From NCBI GenBank assembly GCA_030704615.1, contig CM060731.1, forward strand, positions 19,344,001-19,408,000: a DNA stretch of 64,000 nt, in the 5' to 3' direction. Below are positions 44,673-58,100 of the stretch, piece after piece. Position numbers and translations under genes: made by a program. Under the pieces are notes generated by a model. That model had not been told where the DNA came from. It ran no database searches and was given only the letters and a program-made list of their open reading frames with translations. Position 1 is the first letter of the stretch. Every line of letters starts with the position of its first letter. This DNA is from Takakia lepidozioides (lineage: Eukaryota > Streptophyta > Takakiopsida > Takakiales > Takakiaceae).

Positions 44673-47230
44673 CTCGATAAATTATCCATGGGATGTGACA
44701 ACCTTTAAGGTCTCTTGGAGTCTAAGCGCCTTTTTCTCAAGTCTATCATGGAAAGGGCCTAGTATGGGGTGAGCATAGCATGAGCAAATCCCACGCCTAT
44801 AGGGTAACATGTGTATCATGTACAAGGGTTACTTGTTTCTTAAGTGTTGTTGTGAGGGCCTATGTGGGCAAAAATAGTTTCGCAAATTTTTTTCTCAATT
44901 TTCGTTTCGCTGAGGAATATTCAGAAGGCATCTTAGGAATATACGATATATTCGCTTGTGCTCACGTGAGCATGCTCACTCGCTACCCAACCTAACCTCG
45001 TTGTAGAGAAGCAAGGATGTGTCTAAGATTGCTTTATTGGTTCCCAAGTGACTAGTAGAAAGCTTTGATAGATGGTCATGTAGCCATGATGGAAATACAG
45101 CATCCTAAGAGGTAGTGTCCCAAGATTTTCGGGGTGCCTAGTAGGAGGCAACATTTACACAGAAGCGCGTTTGTAAGTTGCAGCCTGGCCACCTTGAAAA
45201 CTTTTTTTGCAATATGCTATAGGAATGCACTCATCAGGGACCAAATAGAGGTCCGGTTTTCACCTACTAGATGAAAAGTGAATCCATACAAGGTACAGTA
45301 AAAGTGAAATAGACAATCAGACGATCAGACTTCTACCAGTAACTTTGTATAATCTCGACTCATATGACCGTTGACGTTCCCGTTCAGTTCAACATCGCCG
45401 GGATCCGTCATTGGCGGCATCATCTAGCGGATCTATCCACCGGTGCTGGTTTGCCACGGTGGGGCCCACCCGACGATGATCGATGATCGATGAACGGAGA
45501 TTCCGTCAGAGGCAACATTATTATCGGATGAAAAAGAAGAAAAAACTGACCCCAAACTGTGGAGTCCTCTCTCTGAATGGATGAAAGTCTTTTGTCAGAT
45601 TCTGTTGTGTGGGACCAATTGTCAAACCTTGGGAGGTGCGCACCACCGTTGGGCGTGCGACCCCCTCTCGCCCTGAGGATAACAGGCTTCATCCTGGATG
45701 GATGGATGGATGGATAGATGGCTTACGACAAACAACTAGGGAGTAGCCTGATGGATGTAGATCTGGTCTGCTGGATGAACTGTCGTGGTCGAATTACGGG
45801 CAGGCGCAAGTGGCGATGATGGCGACGTGTTGTTGGTCGCAGGGGAGCAGTGGATTGAGCGATTCTTCGGCGGCCACGTGGCCTGGAACCCAGCTGGACG
45901 GCGCCAGATCTGCCAGGTGCCTGTTGCAAGTGGCTACTGCAAGTGGCTATTGAATGACGGGATGGATGTGCGTGCCCTAGTGAATTCATCCATCTAGTCG
46001 CTGTAAGGGATGGATGAGAAAAGCTTTTTCCACATGGGTTTTGGTTTCAGGCCCCTTTCAGTTTGCACCTCTCCTTTTCTGTTCAAGGGCCAGGGTTTAG
46101 CCAGGTTTCGCCGCATATCCTGCCTGGGAAGCAGGATTGAGAAGCGCCCCACTGCACCTCGTTCTCGGCTTCTCAGGGTTTGCCAGCCAGATCACCATTG
46201 TGCTGCAAATCTCGCAGATTGCTCAGTTTGTACTCGTATGATCTCACGAATAATTCTGTTTCTCTTCTGGTACTGTAGAAATTTCTGTGGAGCGAGAAAT
46301 TCTTGCGCACAGCTGCAGGCCCGGAAGCGTGCGTTGATGCAGGCGCCCCTCCTCATTTGGCTGCTTTGTTCCAATTCTGTGGGGCTATGGTTTCCAGCAC
46401 GTGTTGCCTCGTTCTCTTGGATGATTTATTTTCTTCAATTATGTGCGCAACATATGGTGAAATGGAGATTCCAGCTCCTGCTTCCTGGCTTCCTCTTTAG
46501 TTTGATCACCTGGGGTGCGTCAGTCTGTGTGGGCACCGCAGGACGTACTGGAAGAATATCTATGTTACCTAATCGTTGGATGGAATGAAGAAACGACGTC
46601 AGTTGCTCCGGGAATATGTCGAATCAGAGGCTCAAAGTCAGTTTCAATTGCTGCTCCGGGTGCAAATGTTATTGAGGCATTCTCGGGCCAGTTCGACAGA
46701 ATTGGACGCTAACGCAGGTCGGCGCTTAAGATAAGGCCTCAGTGGACAAAAGTTTATCAAGGGAAGAAGCAAAAGCATATATGGATTGAAAGGCTTGTCA
46801 CCCTAACGCGCTAAATGAAAATATGAAGAATGCCGAATTCTAGTTCAAATCATATAACATTCTTCCAAGGCAACTACTCAAGTGAGCTGGCCAGATTGGC
46901 CGTTAAAACAAGTCTTATCAGGGATGGTCGCAGCGAGGGCCTTTTGAAGACTTGATGTTATTGCAAAGGATTATGGTTGAGATTCGATTTAGCTGGCGCA
47001 GCTGCAGCCCCGGAACATGAACAGGAGATAATCTTGGATTCTGATTTGAAGAAGCTGAGTGCGTCTGCAGATTATAGAATTTGATCTTTGCCTCCGATGA
47101 AAGTCTGGCTCTTTCTAATCTCTTCTAGAGTTCGAGGATATTGTAGCGGGGGTAACGGTCCAAGGTCTTCAAAAGTCGACAGATGCTCTGGACATGAATG
47201 TGCTTCAAAATTGAGGATATTGTAGCATAC
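44673..47230. other. Intergenic stretch and likely 5' region of the TOM1-like gene
   Basis: No protein family recognised. It includes (ggat)n at about 45698-45720 and gatgatcgatgatcgatga at about 45475. A ccagggtttagccaggtttc sequence at about 46090 followed by GC-richer DNA may be the transcription start area of the downstream gene, with untranslated exons to 47230. Confidence 0.4.
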
Positions 47231-50200
47231 ATGGAGAAAGGCGGTAAGTGCCTGAGCGTGGGAATGACGGTGGTGTACGCCAGCCTTGCCGCCATCGATG
47301 GCTTCATCGCGATTACTGCTGCGCTTCAGGCATGGCCCCTCAATTGTGCATTTACTAGAGTGAAATATAAATTCTGTAGGAGGGGTTGGTTTCTCTATTT
47401 GTTGTGGCTTGAGGGGAAGGAGGGGGGGGAATAGACGAAGGAGAGGGAAGGACAGTGTTGAGACTGAAGGTGGAAGCACATGAAATAGACTAGAGATGGA
47501 ATCTAGTCTCTGCTGAAGGGCTTGTGGGATTAGCGTATGCAGCTGCTGAGGCTGTATGTACATAACCGACATGCGGGCTGGAATCGGCAGAAGGTTGGCC
47601 TCTTCTTTCTCCCAACAGAAGTGATTATATGAGCAGATAATGTTGTCTTGATAGAGAAAAGAATAATCCCTTGCTGATTGAGGTTATGAACCTAACTCAG
47701 TTCATGCATCTGTTTTTCCAGGTGTTTCACTGTATGATTGGCGCATCAAATTTAGGTTAGCTTGGTCTCCTCCACCCAATCTTCTCTCTCCCTCTCGGAT
47801 GTTATAAAGCACCATTTCATTTCCCTCTCTCACTTTGTGCCCTTAGTAGACAAGCAGTGGCACATCTGTGGTCAGGGCTTAGGGAAGCGAGAGCTGGAAT
47901 CAACTTTGTGCTTTCTAGCATGATGTCTTTACCAGCCTGTGTTTCTTTGGAACGTCATAGCACAAAAGTACATCGAATTTGCTGCACTTAAGCATTTAAC
48001 AGGCTGATGGCTGGTGGGTGCTGTGGATGCCACATCTATCATTAGGAGGTATGCACGAGAGGGTAGGTATATCCAGATTTGTACGTGCACTGAATGTTAG
48101 GGGGATTTAGTGCTAAAGAGCGAGGGCATCCGGTATACCAAGTGCCCTCCCCAGGAAAGGTCAGCTCCATGTCAGGAAGGGGGTTAAAATACCTTTCTGA
48201 ACAGCTGCACTCTGGAACACATGTAATCACAAGCCGCTGGCTCTAGGGGAAGAGCTGGTCCATTTTGTTGCTTAATCCTGTCAGAGTCAAACCACAAAGC
48301 TGTCCTTCAAGTTCTGGTTCATGGAATCATAAACACCAAAATGTATGACCAACATGCCTTCATTATGTATCATGGGAAGCAGGTTACTTCATGTATTTTC
48401 TTTTGAATCTGGTGGCGGCTTGTCGAGGGTGGAGCTGCTGGTCAAATGCGTGCGGTTTCATTCTCATAGGTCTCTCTCTCCCTCTGTGTCGCTCTCTGTA
48501 TGTCAGTTACTCGAGTGTATATCAGCTCTTCAGTTTGTGGAACTCTTAATTGATTGGTTATACCATGTTGTCATTACGTATGCTGTTGTGTTTCAAGGTT
48601 CTGTGCTCCTTCCTTGGCATACTTTCACCCATTAGGGTTAAGATAGTGTATCTTCACCGCAGGCAATTGTATAGGTCCTCATATGAAATCCCAGGGTCTG
48701 TGAGACTTGGATATCCATCACCTCAGGGGGTTTGGGGGATCTATGTATGTGTTAGCATGCTCAAAGGGTTGAATTGTGAACCCTTTGTGTGTGGTGGGGT
48801 TTTGCAGCTGCACCTCAGATCATCTTCTTGGCCACGTTTCTTCTACTCCTTTCTTTCTGGTACATTTTTACCATCTACTACCAAGCAATCAGACACACAA
48901 GCAAAAGTTGCGAGACGAACGCCATTTACTTTATCCACACTCCTTAATGGAACCTGTTGTTATTAAAGATTTCTGACCCAAGAAAATTGCCGTAGATTCT
49001 ACCCACCTGAGTCCACCATTGTGGGGATCTGGGTTGTGCGGTGGAGCCTTACTCCAGCCACCCTCTTTGAGGCTTGGGTACTGATGCTGTCCTCTCTTAA
49101 TCATGGAGTCTATAATAGCAAGTGAAGTATAAAGAATTGTAGAGCTGTCACAAATATGCATGACAATGTAGTTTATTGCTGCCGTAAGGAGGATACCCTC
49201 TGTTGACTGTGATGCTGTGCAGCAGTGCTGGCCATATAGCCGTAGAATATGACTCTACTGCCTCTCATGTTGAAGATCAAAGTTTGAGTACCAGTTGGAA
49301 AAACCACACTCCACATATTTGTAACTGTGTTAGTGAAACAAGAGGGTTTGGTAGAACTATGTTCGGATAGTTTGTCATTATCTTGCTGACAATCATGTGA
49401 GGTGCCCCTCGTTCTAGGGTGGATTTGTGCCATCAAGCGACTGACCGCGAGGAGGAAGAGGAAGAAGATGATGACTATATTCAAGATGAGGGATTACCTT
49501 TGTTCGTTGACAATCAAGCTTCTAGGGGTGGTGACAGCCACCGCAAATGTTGCCTACCAATACGACGCTGGCGTATTCGAGGTCGTCAAAGGTTTGTAGT
49601 TGTGGTAAGTGTACTCTAAACCTGAGATTCTGCAAGACTGAGTAGACTTGTCGACATCCATTCTCACAAACTTTCGTTCTCTCTTACAAGTGGGTAGATC
49701 CTGATCCTCACCTGTTGAACAAACTGGGATATTTTTGTTGGGGAGGTTCTACGTTATGTTTAGGTACTCCGTATCTTTCATGCATCACTCTTCTTCTTTG
49801 GAGGGTGTGTCAAACTTTCATGATGGTTTTTGTGGGTGAAACTCCATGTGTGGTGCACCATCCAGATACGTTAAGGCCTGGCATTCTTAAGTGTATAGGA
49901 CTGCAATTGGTGAACTCAGACATTAGCTAAGGGCTGCTAAGTTTTAGGCTGATGTAGGGTTTTGGTTGGGTGGAATGAGGCAGGTGGTAATAGGCATATG
50001 TCTGCTAACAGCAGCATTTGCAATACTCATTGGATATGGGATGGGTGATAACCCAGTTGATTCCATCAAAATGGCGGAGGTGTGCTCCCTCCCTCTTCGG
50101 GCCTCCATTGGACGTAATAAAGTTTTCTTTCTTTCTTTAGCTCCACTGTGTCCCATGGGCCCTCCTGTTGACATTTTAGAGTTTTTCTTTCTTTGTTACT

Positions 50201-52904
50201 GTACTGTGTCCCGTTGACTTTTGGGCCCTTCATGGGACAATTTCTTTGCATCATCCTTTGTCTTCGTGCTTTTCTTGTCTTCGTATGTTATATGCCATTG
50301 GCCTTGAAGCACTTTTCGGGCTCCCTATGACTCCGAGATTTCTTTCTTTCTCACTGTCTGTTGAGGGTTAACATCCTTTGGGGAGTATGCCCCGAAGGGT
50401 ATGCCATAGCTAATGTCTGGAGAAAGTGCTCAATGACTACATTTCCCTCTTCTTTTGCTGGTATTCAATGAGAGACTTTCGTTCTGGATGGCTAGAGATG
50501 TCTAAATGAAGGGATTGGGTATGAGAGAGCTATGACAGTCCATACAGAGGCTGTCACATGTCACTTAACCAGTAGGGAATGCATTTCCATCGGGTCTATT
50601 GCTTCAAGAAGGATACAACATCTGTTCTAATGGAAAGTCATCGCAGTGGACAAGTATCAGTTCTTAATTAACAAACCATAAGACTGTGTTGCTCTGAGTT
50701 GAATTAGCTTCTTACTTTTGAGGCCATGCAGGTGTATGCAGACTTTTTCGCAATTGTAATACTTTTCTCTGGAGGGGGACTTGCTGTGTATGGTGAGCTT
50801 GGCTTCTCAGTCATCTTCCAATTTGAATTCTCTTGTCCACACTTGATAGGGGAGGGGAGGGGAAGGTGAAAGGGGGGGACGACTTCTGTTTCAGCTGTTG
50901 GATTGCGCAGCTTTGGAACTTACCTGCCATATTCAGTTATGAAATGCTGCATATATATTAGAGTGCGTCACAGACGAGCCATTGATTCATGTATTTCATC
51001 CCATGCAGATAATTGGGGTGGGTTTTAAGCAAATGTTCCTCACACACTCAAGACAGCCTGTGCACCCTGGGCAATATTCATACTATGCATTATACTCGAT
51101 ACGTCAATATTTATACTCTCCAACTAAAATAAGCAACTCATTTTGTCAAAGCAGTAGCTTGTAGAAAATTGTAAAAGTGAATGATAAGATTGAATTTCAG
51201 GGATATTACATCCTTTCAAGTGTCAGATGTTCATTTGGTTCCTCTGAATAGCTTTAGAGTTGTTCCCTCTCAAAGAGTCTTGAGGTGTTTGCTTGATGTT
51301 GTCTTTATTCTTTCAGGGCTGCTTTTATACACCAAGATGTGCAGGGTGAAGTCATGCAAGGCTTCTGCAGATATTAGAAAGGTGCAATTTTGTTTGTGTA
51401 CTGATCCTTTACTAGGGCTCGTGCATACTATTATGTGTTATACCATGCCACGGTTATCTTATATAGGATAAAATTGAACAGTGAGTGCAGGTTTTTAAAC
51501 ATATACATTTACTGATCTGCATGGGTCTTCATGCCATCAGTGACTATTTACTGGCTGCAGGTGGCAGGGTTGGCAATGGTCTCAGTAGTCTGCTTCTCAC
51601 TTCGAGCTTTTTTGGTGCTCTTCAGTGACATCCCTGTAAGCCTCTGAGCACCTAAGATTGTCACGGTATGTTTGAAACTGAATAAAGAGTTAACAGTACA
51701 ATAGTAAGTAAATGAGATGATAAGCATGGATATTACAAGTGATCTCATGAGAAGCAGTGAGATCTCGTGGGCCTGATGACACCACTTGTCATCACGATCC
51801 GGTGGTTGTCGTTTCAAATCTGAACCACTCGCTGTTGTGTTCAAAGGAATAGCTATCATGCTGATTCATTGAACCCCTTTCTCTTCCTGACAGATCTAAT
51901 TTTCTGTACGTTATATAGCAAGGTCAAAGAGTCCTTGAGTGGAATCAAATCAGGACAATCTATTCTACTTGGTATTTGATGTTGGTTTGCTTCTGATTAT
52001 GTTTGCTCATGGCGTGGAACAGGTAATCTGGCATTTTCATGATGTGGAAAGTCAGCTTTTTCCACCACTTACCTTCTTGTATTATGTAATAGGTATTTCC
52101 TCTAGCTTGCCTTTGAGGTTTTGCTTACATGTAGTGTTGGCTGCATTTGAATTGTTTTTGAAGTTTTATCTTACCTTGACTTTTCTAGTTTCACACAATT
52201 TTGAAGTTCCAAGTAAACAAGAAGGTCAAAGTTATCTCTTTTTGTAATTGATGTCTATGAGAGAGTACCAGAGATCTTGGTAAACAATTCAGATCTTTGT
52301 CCAGATCTGCTCTGTCCAAAATGAATGCAAAAACATTTGCAGACAGCAAGTGTGAGTTGTCTTACTCTCCTTCCTGGCTCTTTTAGCTTTTGGTGATTAT
52401 CATTATTCTAGCAATGATAATTCGATATGTGCTCAGCTTCCCTCACAAAGGGAATACGAGTGAAATCTTTGTGATAGAGTAATTCAATGTGCTGGAAAAC
52501 GTCTACATGTGCTTCTTTGACAGGTGTGCAAACTAATGGTTTGAATTGACCCCCAGCTCTGCAATCTATTGTCCTGTGTTCTTGGTACAAGTTATCTATG
52601 GCACTTGGCATTGCTTGTGGTTGTTATGGCAGGGGAAGCTATACCTTCCATTGTTGTGCTATGGGTGATGAGAGAGATGCCCCCCCGTTCACATGATAGT
52701 GGTTTGAGAGGTTGTGGCTCACCTGTCGAATCCACAGAGAATGGCTTACTCGAACAAGCTCTAATACCAGACACAACAGTCGTGCCACAATGGGTAGTTT
52801 CGTCAGCTGGCCAACCCTATCTTGTGCTTCCAGCTTCCTCTTCCAGTGATATTCCTTTGATGCAGCCTGAGGTAGCTCCAAGAAACCATTGTTCAGAACA
52901 ATGA
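47231..52904 (+). CDS. TOM1/THH1-like seven-helix membrane protein, 12 exons
   Basis: This plant family (tobamovirus multiplication protein 1 and its relatives THH1 and TOM3) consists of multipass proteins of the vacuolar membrane. Twelve exons were resolved: 47231-47329, 47543-47593, 47722-47755, 48383-48469, 48808-48859, 49418-49604, 49984-50079, 50732-50792, 51317-51381, 51561-51635, 52023-52092 and 52633-52904. They sum to 1149 bases, exactly 383 codons, with every junction in phase. Landmarks in order are ASLAAIDGFIAITAALQ, GWNRQK, VFHCMIGASNLGYFMYF, PQIIFLATFLLLLSFW, VDLCHQATD plus an acidic loop, IGYGMGDNPVDSIKM, VYADFFAIVILFSGGGLAVY, VAGLAMVSVVCFSL, and EAIPSIVVLWVMREMPPR with a polar tail. 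Intron 1 appears to use a GC donor (cttcag|gcatgg); all others are GT-AG. The start Met is chosen because MEKGGKC fits the short N-terminus of the family. It appears intact. Confidence 0.92.
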
Positions 52905-54559
52905 GGTTAATGATACAGGTGATTATCACAAACGCGGACCCATGCTCCTTCTGTATGCTCGTCTTCTAAGGAAGTGGGGGGTTGAGATTGAGGTCTATTT
53001 TATCTAGCTGCCTAGGACATGTTGCTTGAACATGAATGGCTTGAAGTTGTAAACTTCTCTTGGGCCTCAAACGAACAAATGGTAATTCAGGAATGGACCA
53101 ACTTTGTGCTCTCTGCAGTATTCAAACTAGAAGTAGACGAACATCACAAGTGAATGTAGCTGGGAGGAAGGGATAGGGATTCCATGCACTCTCTTCTGAT
53201 CAGGATAGTGTACAACGGGTACTTCCCACCTGGTTTTGCTAAGGTTGACTGATTGGATACCATGCCTTTGCTTACCCATCCTGGTGTGATATTGGGCTTG
53301 GAAGTAGTTTTGTCTCCAGTGCTTTGTGTAGTATTGAGCATATGTCTTCCAAATTTAAAGTTCTGGAAAGTAACAGTGTTGTTGGTTTGGTTGCCAGCTT
53401 TTGGGGAGTGGCGGCCCTGGGTAGGGATTTATTTTAGCCTGCAAAAGTTGGTCAGGTATGCCTTATGAATGACAGTCACAGCCTCAGAGGCCCCGAGCCT
53501 CTACCTTCACACATACTTTGACAACAGAGGAAGTGGAGAAAGAGATGCCTCATGGTCCCAAATCTAGGAGGCAAGGGACTTGGGGGCGAGTTATCAAGAG
53601 AATGTGTTTGAGAGTGCCACGTGATGAGACAGATGTCAAGTGGGATGTTTCTTGAAACTTGTACAGCTGTCATCAGTCCGGCTTCTGGGACTGCAGGAGC
53701 TGTGAGGTAGTGTACTTGACTTCTAATCACATAACTTCTGACTAACTTCTATGCTTAAAAGTGAGTTGGAGCCCATTCTTTACCTCATGATCTGACAGAT
53801 TACCCAGTTCGAGTCCTGGAAACATTAGAACTTTTCTCCTCTTAGAAGAGAGCAGTGAGTAAGAAGTGCTCTCTATGTGCATAGACTGTCATTTGGATGG
53901 TCAGAAGCATCTCCATCAGTTAGGAGTGTCTTCATTTAACCATCCATTCTGTACACTACAGCAGCAAGAATTTGCTTAGAAACAAACTTGAATAACAGAC
54001 TCGGTACAGGTTGAAAGCTCATAATTTAGGTAGTGCTGAAATTGGAGTACTTTCCAGCCAAGTGAAATGCTGGAGGTGAGTCTTCATGTATATCAACAAT
54101 AAAACTTGTTTTTGCTTTGTTGGCCAACCTGCTTCTGAAAGTCAATCTGGACCTCAATAAGTTGTGTGGGTGGAAGGTTTGTGTTGATGGTGCTTTAGGA
54201 AGTTACTATTGGCACGAGAGATAGAAATGAAATGAAATGGTGCTTGATAGAAAGAAAGGAAGAAATGCATTTTATAATGTCTGCAAGAAGCCAAAGGAGT
54301 TTATGGGACCCATACGGATAACTGAGAAGGCTATCTACATAGCTGCACAAAATGGATGCTTCATGAAGGTTAGTTGCCAAGCATTTTTAGGGGAGATGGT
54401 GGTAATCTTATCATAATGCATGAGGCACAAGAAAAATAATATATTCTGTCTCCACAGGGCAAATTCTCTCCTCTGGCACTCTGACACTCCATATGTCTTG
54501 ATTTGGAGATTGCTCAAGCCCTGGTAGGTGATGAGCAGAACCTGTGGAAAAGAAGTGGG
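52905..54559. other. 3' flank and intergenic DNA
   Basis: No gene recognised. At about 54215-54310 there is a stretch with (gaaat)n and ggtgcttga ... tttatgggacc that resembles 7125-7200, so the two are likely copies of one dispersed repeat. Confidence 0.4.
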
Positions 54560-54689
54560 CACTAGGATGTGGCTAGAATACTCTTTTCAAAGGTGCTGAC
54601 CCTAGCCTTGTTTGTTGCGATAGACCAGGGTTGGGAGAAGGCAGAGCACACAGTGTACTTACGGAGTGGGACTTACCTTGAGAGTATGT

Positions 54690-56520
54690 ACTCATATGAC
54701 GATGTTTGCACTAGCCTTGTGGCCAAAGACCCCACGCTCAGTTTGGGTGGGACAACAGAGACTGGAAACTACCTTTGTGAGGGGCTCATCCGGTAGTGTG
54801 ACTTACCTTTGTATAAACAAGTAGTTCAGGCTTTCCAGATATAGAAAGCCCTTCACACAAGCATCAATCTGCTGTGTGTAAGCAGCCCAAAAGTTGGACC
54901 CCAACAGGGCCATGGCTTTAGGCTCAGCACCCAAGATTTGGAAAGTTGGTGGACAGAGCTGCTGGGCCAATGTCCTTGACTCTCCTGAAGAGGGTCTCTC
55001 TGGTGAGAATATCCCGGACAATGTATCAGAAAATGGATATCGTCTTTAGGTTGCCCACACCTCGGGCAATTAATCTCCTCTTCCTCTCTGCATCTGTTGA
55101 TCATTCGAAGGTAGGCTTCTTGCCTTGAGTTTAAACTTCAGTCTAGATCATTCGTAACGTCCTCGCCCTTGTCATACACTGGAAACAAGTTCAGGGAAGT
55201 TTGATGCCTGACTCCATTTTCACAACCCCCTCTAGGTCAGCTTCGACAGATATTCAGAAATTTCAAGATCTCTTCTCCCCTTTTCCGCCAAGACTTGGCC
55301 TGTTGACTCAACAGCGTCGATTATTTTAGGGTATCTGGTATTCGGCGAAGACCAAAGCCGGAGCCACAGCCCGTCGTCACGCCAGACTGTGTCATAAGCC
55401 TTTTTGACATACAGGAAGAAGACAAAAGTGGGCTACTCCAGTTCATCAGGCTGTCTTGGAATTCAGGAACTGTAACCTGTTGTATCTAGTGTGTCCTTCC
55501 GCTCTTTAAAATGTCCTTCACTATTATATTTAGATTCATGGCCAAGAAGGCTGAAAGTCATGGAAGTTTTCAAAGGTTTTGACGATGTCAACCGTTGAAG
55601 TCAACACTGCACCCCCATTATTCCTTAAAGCCTGTACTTGCTGGTCATTCTTCGGCTTGTACAAACGCTACATAGTGTAAGGCCAACCGAATCTCTTACC
55701 ACCATTGTTCAAGTTAATGTCTTGGTACAACTTTTCCCAATGAACTTTCTTACGAGTCCTTACAAGCTCATCTCTGCGCAATTGGTAGTATTGAGACCAC
55801 AGATCTTTGTCGTTTTTGATATTACAGCAGTCTACACAAAGTGTCCGTCTCTCAGTGAGCTCCATCTCATTGGTCCACCAATTTACTGCTCTACCACAGA
55901 CAATTACTTTCCTCCCAATGATCTTATCAGCCGCAGAGTTGACGAAACTCTCCCAAGAATCCACAGCTCGTTCGACTTTGCTTCTTGGATCAGCTAACCA
56001 AGAAGAGAGGTGTTGGAGTGATTGAATCAAGTGTGGGAGAGGCTCATTTAAGCCCATTTAAGGTCTGGACAGATTCCGTCTGGACCTCTTCATTCTGGAA
56101 TTTCCTTGCACCACTTTCGAATCGAGCGTTTCACGGATCTCTTGGTGTTAAGAAAACACCTTTTGATCCCAGTCCATACAAGACAGTGGTCAGAAGACCT
56201 AATATCGGTTTTATCAACCGCCACTTTGGGAACAACTCCTTATCGATCACTACGAGATAATCCACAATGGACCGTTCCCAGTTTGGGCTTTTTCACGTTA
56301 AGGGTCTTCCATGGACCTACTGTTCGAAGTCAGCAGCTGAAGTTCGACCATCAAATTGACAAGTCATTTTCCATGGGAATTCTGCTCATCCTCACCAAAA
56401 AGCCCTCTGAGATGTGTCGTTGTAGACTCTTGCCCACCCCGGCAATAAAGTCCCCTAACAAGACCACATGGCCTTTGGTGAGGAACTTAGCACAGTCCAG
56501 CTTGACTCAACCCTGGTGAG
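54690..56520 (-). pseudogene. Decayed LINE (non-LTR) retrotransposon
   Basis: On the minus strand, from right to left, are the parts of a plant LINE ORF2. The endonuclease motif HVVLLGDFIAGVGKSLQRH is at about 56480-56410. The linker frame is 56057-55668 (GRAVNWWTNEMELTERRTLC). The RT fragment FVFFLYVKKAYDTVWRD is at about 55430-55370. The C-terminal zinc-finger-like block CPRCGQPKDDIHFLIHCPGY is at about 55068-55010. The 3' tail runs to about 54690. Much of the RT is missing and frames shift, so it is dead and internally deleted. Confidence 0.8.
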
Positions 56521-58100
56521 GGTGTGGGACGACACTGATAGCTCAAGGAAGTGAAGCTAGTTTTCAGATGACTGTTCTATGTCTTATGTTGAGCACAGAA
56601 TTAGTAATCTGTGGTGGGGTAAGCTAATGTACCTTTATGTGTTCTTTCTGATTTGGTACATATACATATATATATAAGACGCCAACCGAAGTTAGCGTAA
56701 ATAAGAACCTAATTTGGTACATAAAGTTGATGCTTGGACGTGAGGGCAGTCATTAGGAGGAGGATCACTCTCATAAGCTCTTGTTCCAGTAGAACAAGTG
56801 TGGAGTAACATTTAAGGGTTTAGAGTATAGTAGCAACTGCTTGCATCTGCTTAGCCCAGTAATCGCTCCATATGCCCATATGCTATGTCACTTGTGACTC
56901 CCTGCTACATCAAACTTCGGCATCATCTCTTGCATACACAACATACTTCTTATGCCCAATCTCATGTCACTGCTAAATGCTAAAGGGGTAGTTGTCTGTT
57001 TTGCAATGCAACTGACAAAACAAAAGAAACTAGAGGAAGCCATCAAAGAAATAACTTTCAATAAGGCAGACTACTCCCACAAGGCTAGCAACAGAAAAAG
57101 CTCGGTGAGTTGCTGGAGTGTGTATGTGTGTGTGGGAGAGAGAGAACTCATTACACTTTGTTTGTTGCAGTGTGTTATCCATGAGAGAGAGGGAAGGAAA
57201 AGAAAAGAAAAGAAATTGAATGGAACTAAGAAAGAAAGAAACTTATTACATCCGTGGGTCGCAGGAAAGCAGAATGGAGCAGTGTTGGAAGAACCATAGA
57301 ACTATATACAGGGAAAGAGCTTATAGGGACAAAAGAAAGGCAACAGTGAGAGGAATGATGCTTTCCAACAGTAATGTTTTTACTCAAGACTTGTCAAAAT
57401 TGTCACCCTCACGGGTTGAGCTGTATCTACAAGAGGCAACTTAAGTATTCGCCATTCAAGCTGCCTGTGCTTTGAAACCCGCAGCGTTCCTGGCTATCAG
57501 CCTGTCATACAGCACCCAGAAGTTTGGCAGCGTTTGGTGTTGTGTCCTCGACGGCGGGCGGGCGCGTTCGACAAGGAGCAACATATACCTTGGAGCTGAC
57601 TGCACATCTGGCTCGGAGAGGAATTGGCTCTGCGGTGAACAGAACATGCGCCGACTCCACATCAGGAAAGGAAATTGCTTTCGGCATAAGTTTGATTGAT
57701 TCTCTGCAATTTTGGCAAGGATTATCTCGCCCAATCTTAGTTCTGAAGATACAAAGTATGGAGCTCAACGCACCCCCTCATGCCCCGCCCCAGTTTTCAG
57801 GGGAAGTTCCAGTGGTCCTCCTGCTCCCTCCCGCGTGGACTTAAGCAAGAGACAGACATACGTATCTGAATCTGCTGAAATGCCTACTTGGTTTGGAGTC
57901 TGTAGAGCCTGTGTCAGGCTGCCTGCCGCACAAAGTATCTTCACATTATTGATCCTTCTTTGTGTCGAATTGGAAGCAATGACCACAGCGCATCCCCATC
58001 TGTGCGCTGTATAATTTGCAGTTGTGTGTGTGGCCGTTCGATGCGGCTTCATGCGCACATGCAATGCACGGTTTCACTCAAAACTGGCCACAATGCAGGT
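56521..58100. other. Intergenic stretch between LINE and DREB gene
   Basis: Contains a short (TA)n at about 56662-56678 and A/G-rich runs at about 57180-57245. Overlapping open frames on both strands at 57456-57844 show no family signature. Confidence 0.4.

Noticed and set aside
46010-46588. A 192-residue plus-strand frame upstream of the TOM1-like gene
   Set aside because: It has no conserved motifs, mixed hydrophobic composition and intron-like sequence. It is more likely 5' UTR or intron.
53476-53730. Minus-strand 84-residue frame
   Set aside because: No motif, Pro/Ser-rich chance composition, and it lies in the 3' flank of the TOM1-like gene.
56106-56519. Plus-strand 137-residue frame
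   Set aside because: It is the antisense of the LINE endonuclease and linker region, whose GDFIAGVGKS motif is on the minus strand.
57456-57844. Overlapping frames on both strands before the DREB gene
   Set aside because: No family recognised, both strands open over the same GC-richer stretch, and no splice or start context to favour one.
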